Source of the DNA: Plicaturopsis crispa FD-325 SS-3
Taxonomy: Eukaryota > Basidiomycota > Agaricomycetes > Amylocorticiales > Amylocorticiaceae
NCBI GenBank assembly: GCA_000827205.1
Contig: KN832563.1
Coordinates: forward strand, 754,863-818,862
Length of the DNA stretch: 64,000 bases
Reading direction: 5' to 3'
Positions within the stretch are counted from its first letter, which is position 1, and every line of letters starts with the position of its first letter. The notes below the pieces were generated by a model. The model saw nothing but the letters and a program-made list of their open reading frames with translations, made no database searches and was not told the DNA's origin. Of this stretch, positions 57,748 through 64,000 are shown one piece after another. A program made the translations under genes and the position numbers.

Positions 57748-60146
57748 TCAAGTCGAGAAAGGGTTTGCAGTGGGAGCTCCAGATTTTAGCGGACCACCGC
57801 CTCCCGCTTTTTTCAATAAAGATTGCTGGTAGTTTTCCCAAGAGCTAATGACCTGATACAGACTATAAGTACGGCAATGGGATTCAAACACCAGGCACTT
57901 ACTAGTTTCTGGCGGGAAATCATGCCCTCCAAGAACGTTTGCAACGAGTCCTTGAAATCCTCGATACGCTCGTGCTCGAAACGCGCGACTTCCGATTTGA
58001 TCAGTTTGGACGCATGATCAAAATCGTGCTTGGCTTCCAATGCGCGTCGTTCAGCCTGAGTTCCTCAGTGTTAGACATGCACGCGGCGGTAAAACTGTGA
58101 GATCAAACCGTACCTCCGCAATAACACTCAACGAGTGGCCTAGCCTCTCGGTAGGTATCCGGCCCATGTTGCGATTCCGCTCATGTGCTTGCTTGACACG
58201 CCGAACGTCTGCGTCTGCGCTCTGCCATGTATGGTATGTTCGGATACGCGACGAGAATGCCAGCTGCAAAAAAGATCAGAACCATGACTTACAAGCAACG
58301 ACACGGCGGTGTACTTACTCGTACGGAATTGATGAGTCGTGCATACTCGTCTACAGTGCTCATGATGGTAATAACATCTTGCTGGGCCTGTATAGCTTGC
58401 AGATCTTGCGTCTTGCGCTCGACGTCGGCAAGCGCCGTTAGCGAATGAGAGAGTTGTTTGCCAACGTCGGATGTCCCAAGTTCGGCAACTGTACCCGCAA
58501 ACTCCCCCATAGAGGCGGCAAGTTCTGGGAAGAGATGAATGATTTTACAGTGATGGATGTTGCATTGTGTCGCTTACCGGTGCGATGCTTTGAGACGAGC
58601 TCGATGGCTTTGACAAGGCCCCGGAGCTGCGATTCTAGACTGTCGAGATAGTTTTTCTGCCTGTCGAACCACTGAAATGATTGTTAATAACTTCATCTGT
58701 CGAAAGGTCATCTAGCTTGCCTCGTCTGTCTCATAGTAGCGCGGACCGGCTAAGGTCTGTCCAAGCGTGGCCATGATGCCTCCTCGTTCGTGGGCAATCT
58801 CCGCCTTCCGATGTTTAATCTGCACGACGTCAATAAACACCGCGGACGAATAAATGCGCAACTCACATCTAAAGCAAATGAATCGCTTTCGAGGAACATC
58901 TTCAAATCCGGGTCCTTGCACAGTACGGGGTGATTCGCGGTTTTCTGGATGCATTTCTCCAGCCCAGATCGACGCTGTTGGACGAATTGGTCGTCGAAAC
59001 GACCGAACGGATTTTTTTCTGGTACAGGAGGGACGACAACGCCGGGATTGTTCTCGGAGAGCGTCTCGTATAACCAGAGGAAGTCCGAGTAGCGCCGCAG
59101 CACGGAAAAAGCGGACTTTTGGTATAGTGGTGAGGTAGTCTGTCCGTTGGTTAGTGTGCTATCACGGGAGTAGAGTAAAGATGATGACGGCGTACTCGTG
59201 TGTGCACGGTATACATGGTGAAAGAGCGTATCGGGTCACCGACTTTCTGTGGGTCGTCTACCGATATGACGAACACGGGCTGAATGCCATTGTCATTACG
59301 CGAAGACGGGGCTTTCGACGCGTTGGCCTTGGGGAGTTGTTAGCAGACAATGATAGATCAGGTGGTCGGACTGACTGAATCGCGTCCGACCTCGCTCGTA
59401 GTGGAGGGTCTTCGTATGGGTAGGTCGTCATCGTCATCGTCGTCTGTGGCTTGTTGCTTCTGGGGCGTGTCATTGGACCAAGCATTCTGCGAGCCCTGCT
59501 GCCAGCCTCCAACCGATTCCCCACCTAGTGCAAGACTGGCAAACGAGTGGTCAACCGCGGGGGATGAATATTGTTCCAGAGGCGATACGGCCTTGGACCC
59601 CGATGGAGTAGGAGAGTCAGCGGTAGCGGCAACAGCACGGGTGGGTAACCGGTCAGACGATCGACGCTGCGGTGGAGAGGATGGACGGAAAGTTGGAGTG
59701 TCTGGCTTTGGTGACGCGGTACGCGGTGACGACGGTGTCTGAGGCTCGGACTGCGGGGCTTCGTCTCGTATTCTCTCTGTCTGGGAGAAAGTTGGCGGCG
59801 CGAAACTCTCCTTAAATCCTGGCGAGCGTATGCCTTCGGGAATGGCGGGTTCCTCCTCATCAGCTGCGCGCACGGCAGAGTCAAGAGGATCAGCTGCTGC
59901 GTCGCTGTTCTCTTGACTGGTGACACTATCCTCGCCGAATCCACCGCTCGTTTCTCCGTTCGCGTACGATTCTGTCGCTACTTCCGTAGCAGTATTATCG
60001 ACATATGGATTGGGCTCGTCTGGGGGCTGGTGTGAAAAGCTGGACCAAGGATCTGGAGAGCCTGAGCGTTTCCCGAATGGATCTGCGAAAGGATTTGACT
60101 CGAGTGAATCGGCACTAGGCCTCAGCAGGTCGTCAAAGCCGTCCAT
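57748..60146 (-). CDS. VPS5: Retromer sorting nexin VPS5
   Basis: PX-BAR protein of the retromer, recycling cargo from endosomes to the Golgi. The first exon encodes a long disordered acidic N-terminus (MDGFDDLLRPSADSLESNPF). Then the PX domain: IQPVFVISVDDPQKVGDPIR, YTVHTRTTSPLYQKSAFSVL, RRYSDFLWLYETLSENNPGV (RRYSDF, PI3P pocket), VVPPVPEKNPFGRFDDQFVQ and QRRSGLEKCIQKTANHPVLC. The Vps5-type BAR domain follows: MATLGQTLAGPRYYETDEWF, LDSLESQLRGLVKAIELVSK, LAASMGEFAGTVAELGTSDV, FEHERIEDFKDSLQTFLEGM. The end is ANPFST. The PX-BAR combination and the LGxSE-like AELGTSDVGK segment match Vps5/SNX1. About eight short introns. It is head to head with PMT4, with 223 bp between start codons. Confidence 0.94.
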
Positions 60147-60369
60147 CGAGTGCTATGTTGCTGTCTGTCGCTACAACGGTTTGCCAATTTCTATCGGGCA
60201 ATTTCAGGACGGAGTACAAGTGGAGAAATTGCGGCGCACGATTCGCGACTCAGTGGAACTGGTGTATTTGGCCACGTGGGTAGAAGAACGCACGCGAAAC
60301 CCGCCGTCAACAAGTTCCTCTTTATTCTTGACCTCTTACCACCACCAACTTGTACCTGTCGGGCTCGCA

Positions 60370-63202
60370 ATGGCCTCGCCGGCGAAGCTGAGAAAACGGA
60401 CGCCCGCGCAGGGCACTAGCAATCTACCTGACCTCGACCAAACTGACGACCATGTTTCCGCAATATTCACGTCCCCGGTACGTGTCACGTCCACGCTCAC
60501 CGAATCCACGCTCATCGTCTCTGCAGAACAACAGGAGCACTCTAGAAAAGATACTAGACACAGAGAGGGCTAGTGTGGCAGTCGTTGTCACTCTTACGCT
60601 TCTTGCCCTCGCGCTGCGATTCTACAAAATCAACCACCCAGACCAAGTCGTGTATGTTCATTTCGCACCTACCTCACGCGATTCATGCAGCTCACGCGCT
60701 ATAGGTTCGACGAGGTTCATTTTGGCAAATTCGCATCGTATTATATTCTGCGCGAGTACTACTTCGACGTTCATCCACCTTTCGCGAAATTGCTTTTCGG
60801 TCTCGCGGGTTGGTTCGTTGGATTTGACGGCCACTTCTCGTTCGAGAATATCGGTGACAGCTACACGGAGAACCACGTTCCTTATGTCGGCATGCGTGCC
60901 CTGCCCGCCATACTCGGCAGTTTCACCGTTCCTGTTGTTTTCGCGATCATGAAGGAGAGCGGCTACTCGACCGTTATTGCCGCCTTCTCCGCGTTGCTCA
61001 TTGTTTTTGGTGTGTCGCCTTCCCTACACGTCATGAACAGCTCGCTGAAAGACTACCAGACAACGCCCATGTTGCCCAGTCGCGCCTCATTCTTTTGGAC
61101 GCGACGCTGATATTCTTCATGTCCCTCACGATTTACTCCTACATCCGCTTCCGTAAACTACGCTATTGGTACGTGTTACACGTTATTCATCTCCTGTATC
61201 TCGCGTTAACTCTCCGCCAGGGAGTTCACCCCGGAATGGTGGGCCTGGCTCGTCGCGACGGGCGTCTTTATGGCATGCACGTGGGGGTCGAAGGTCAACG
61301 GTATCCTCACTGTCTTCACCATCGGCATCGCAGTGTTGATCGATTTGTGGGATATCTTGGACATCAAGAAGGGCTATTCGATGGTAAGGTTCTTTGTGCT
61401 CTTCATGTGGCGCATCCTAACAGCCCCATAGGAAGACTTCTGGAAACGCTTTGGGGCCCGGGCAGTAGGCTTGATCCTTGTGCCCTTCATCATATACCTG
61501 TCCTTCTTCTACATTCATTTCTCCGTCCTGACGCATTCGGGCACGGGTGACACATTCATGAGCCCGGCGTTCCAGGAGACGTTGATCGGAAACGAGCTAC
61601 TCTTGAACAGTCAAGGTATGGGTCACGCGTTTCCGCTCTCGGTCCGCCGACTAATTGTCCGATCTAGAGCTACGATACTACGACACGGTCACGATCAAGC
61701 ACAAGGATACGAAAGTATTCCTGCACTCGCATGTTGAAAGATACCCCTTGAAGTACGATGACGGTCGCATCAGCACCCAGGGTACTTGCTTTCTCTGTTT
61801 GTGATGGTGCACGCTAACCTCCCTACAGGGCAACAGGTCACCGGCTACGGACACGCAGACACGAACAACGAGTGGCAACTCATCCCAACAAAGGCATTGC
61901 CTGAGACCGGACGCGGCCGTATCATACGGCACAACGATGTTATCCAGCTGTTGCATGTCAACACGCAGACGGTTCTGCTCACCCACGATGTCGCGTCGCC
62001 GCTTATGCCTACGAACCAAGAGTTCACGACTTTCCCCAAGGACGACTTCTCGCGCCACAACGACACGCTATTCCAGGTGCAGCTCGTTGATGGTGGCGAG
62101 GGGGAGGCATGGAAGAGCAAGTCGGGTCACTTCAGGCTTGTGCATGTGCCAACGAAGGTTTCGCTGTGGACGCATCCTGGACAGCTCCCGGAATGGGCTT
62201 TCAAGCAGCAGGAAGTCAACGGCAACAAGAACCCGAGCGAGAAGACTGCGACGTGGTATGTCGACGAGATCATCTCCGATGAGTGTACGTGGCAAATACC
62301 GAACGCGTTAGAACTCCTGCTCATTTTACTTTTCTTTGTAGCTGGCGACGATTTCAAGAACCGCACGGGCGACTCGAAGCCGAAAGAGCCCAAGAAGATG
62401 AATTTCTTCAAGAAGTTTGGGGAGCTGCAATTGCTGATGCTTCAACACAATGCTGGGCTCACGGCGTCGCATCCCTACGCCAGTAGTGCCATCAACTGGC
62501 CATTCTCACTCACCGGCATCAGTTTCTGGACGGAGAACGACTCGCAAAAGCAGATATATCTCGTCGGCAACATCATCGGATGGTGGACGTGTGTCATCGC
62601 GCTCTCAATCTACATCGGAATCGTCGGTGCGGACCTCCTAGCTAGGCGCAGAGGATTTGATCCTATCCCGGATGGTCAGTATCTCCTCATGAATTGTCGC
62701 CACGTAAGTGTTTGCTCATCCCTTTGTAGAAGTACGCAATCGCCTCTGGAACTCTGCAGGATTCTTCCTCCTTGTCTGGGCCGTTCACTATTTCCCATTC
62801 TTCCTCATGAACCGCCAGCTGTTCATCCACCACTACCTGCCGTCGCACCTCGCGTCTGCGCTCGTCGCCGGCGCGGTCCTCAACTTCGTCCTCTCGGAGA
62901 CCATCAACTACCCAGTCTCGATCGCCGGCCGCGAGACAAAGAGGAAGCCACGAACATACTCCGACCTGGGAACCAAGGGCCCCATTGCCGTTGGCGTCTT
63001 CGCCGTGATATTGTTCGCCATGTTTGTGTACATGGCTCCTCTCACCTACGGTACTCCAGGGTGAGTAAGTTCTCCGTACAGGCTGGGAATCCGCTGACGT
63101 ATTTGACTGGACAGGCTTGACGGGGAGACGGTCAACAGCAAGCGGTTGCTTTCGACGTGGACCCTCCACTTTGCTGCTAAGAAGACTGCAGAGAGTGTTT
63201 GA
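60370..63202 (+). CDS. PMT4: Protein O-mannosyltransferase, PMT4 type
   Basis: ER membrane enzyme transferring mannose from dolichyl-phosphate-mannose to Ser/Thr of secretory proteins. After a short cytosolic N-terminus (MASPAKLRKRTPAQGTSNLP) come FDEVHFGKFASYYILREYYF, with the catalytic D-E, then DVHPPFAKLLFGLAGWFVGF, LPAILGSFTVPVVFAIMKES and AHVAQSRLILLDATLIFFMS. The central loop has three MIR motifs (YDTVTIKHKDTKVFLHSHVE, NDVIQLLHVNTQTVLLTHDV, SGHFRLVHVPTKVSLWTHPG). C-terminal helices include LQHNAGLTASHPYASSAINW and FFLLVWAVHYFPFFLMNRQL. The EVHFGKFAS and ETKRKPRTYSDLGTKGP signatures point to the PMT4 branch, which favours membrane-anchored substrates. About ten exons. It is flanked by two sorting-nexin genes. 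Confidence 0.94.
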
Positions 63203-63656
63203 ATTGAAGACGGACGTGTTATCGATAGTGGTCTGGGCCCGGGGTGTCGTCCTGTTAATTAATATTGATTTCCTATTCGTATATGAATACGCCTGCACAT
63301 AACACAGCTACCGATCTCTCTGACCCCTTGCAATGCTCATAGTCTTGAATCATTGAAATCATGCTCAGGAGGCAGCACTAGCGCGCGGGCGGGTGGCGTT
63401 GGGAATTCTAAACGTTGCACGCTCTAGCTAGCCGACTGTAACCGTACAGCGTACGACGGTGACCACAGTTTCGTTCACCGTTCACCTCCTCCTTTGCCTA
63501 CTCTACGTATCATATTAGCGCGTAGAAACGGTAAACCAGGATCCTCGGATAGCTTCGTCCCAACTTAGTAACTCTATCGCTAAGTAGCACAAGCGGTTGA
63601 ACGGCGCATTCGACGCGACAACAGGCGACGACGTTGTGCTTTCTGGTTCTGCCACT
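63203..63656. other. Intergenic region, no supported gene
   Basis: About 450 bp holding the promoter of the next gene. A frame opens upstream of its ATG but starts only with TTG. Confidence 0.4.
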
Positions 63657-64000
63657 ATGTTCAACGCTCCCCGCACCTCACAGCCCTACGGCGGAACGCC
63701 CGCGAACGGCTTTGGAGGCAGCTATGTCGACGAAAACCCTCTGGCGGGTTCCACGTACGATGGACTCGACCCGTGGAGTGCTGCGCCCAGCCCGTCACCG
63801 CCGCCATTGCCTAGCGCACCGTCCATGTTTGGCTCCGTCATTGGTGCACTCGATCCTATATCGCCGCTGGGAGCGTACTGAACCCTGTTCCTCTAGCGGA
63901 TGCGACGGTGCCCGGTATCTATGACAGGGCTTTCGCCGCCGTCGACCCATCGAGCTCGGGCGAGACGTCTGTGAATGCGCTTTCGCGTGTCCTTGGAACG
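63657..64000 (+). CDS. MVP1: Sorting nexin MVP1-like (5' part, runs off the window)
   Basis: Exon 1 is 63657-63843 and exon 2 runs from 63897 past the window end. The protein begins MFNAPRTSQPYGGTPANGFG, then VDENPLAGSTYDGLDPWSAA, a Pro-rich linker and, across the intron, SVIADATVPGIYDRAFAAVD followed by PSSSGETSVNALSRVLGT. The disordered start with DGLDPWS and the EH-like IYDRAFAAVDP-GETSVNALSRVL segment match the N-terminal part of fungal Mvp1 (SNX8-type) nexins. The PX and BAR domains would lie outside the window, so the family assignment is not proven here. Confidence 0.62.

Overview
The window comes from a filamentous basidiomycete, most likely a white-rot fungus of the Polyporales. The evidence is the gene architecture (dense genes with many 45-70 bp GT-AG introns), GC-rich codon use, two Trametes-type laccases, a DNMT5-type DNA methyltransferase, and several F-box and zinc proteins of the kind common in Agaricomycetes. 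No rRNA, tRNA, CRISPR array, intact transposon or virus-like element was recognised.

Layout. 1-20 kb: a partial J-domain protein, an FBXO9/Hrt3-like F-box protein, a BCS1-like AAA ATPase, thymidylate synthase, the ubiquitin-eS31 fusion, replication factor C subunit RFC3/RFC5, an F-box-like protein, a small unknown protein, the splicing factor RED/IK, a tiny membrane protein, a mitochondrial unknown, a one-module zinc-finger protein and an F-box/LRR protein. 20-31 kb: a class II sirtuin, PEX7, PET117, a CID (Pol II CTD-binding) RNA-processing protein, a PAP2 lipid phosphatase and a UbiA prenyltransferase-like enzyme. 31-43 kb: a very large DNMT5 gene, CRIPT, an EFM7-like methyltransferase and a three-module zinc-finger protein. 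43-53 kb: an accessory-looking island made of a tandemly duplicated two-gene unit. In each copy a laccase on the minus strand is divergent from a tiny secreted-peptide gene on the plus strand. 53-64 kb: a protein with five tandem Zn2Cys6 clusters, the polyadenylation factor MPE1, retromer nexin VPS5, O-mannosyltransferase PMT4, and the start of a sorting nexin of MVP1 type.

Most genes are housekeeping and functionally independent, and many sit head to head over short shared promoters (SIR2/PEX7, PET117/CID, VPS5/PMT4, RPS27A/RFC3). The strongest candidates for something undescribed are three. First, the laccase plus cysteine-free secreted peptide unit, duplicated as a block with conserved promoter elements. 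Second, a strictly spaced CCHC zinc module (L-x2-D-x12-C-x2-C-x14/16-W-x2-H-x3-C) found once in one gene and three times, each module lying in its own phase-2 exon segment, in another. Third, the protein with five binuclear zinc clusters. The DNMT5 also carries a canonical PCNA-binding (PIP) motif at its N-terminus. Exon borders were deduced by eye from splice consensus and reading-frame continuity, not from transcripts.
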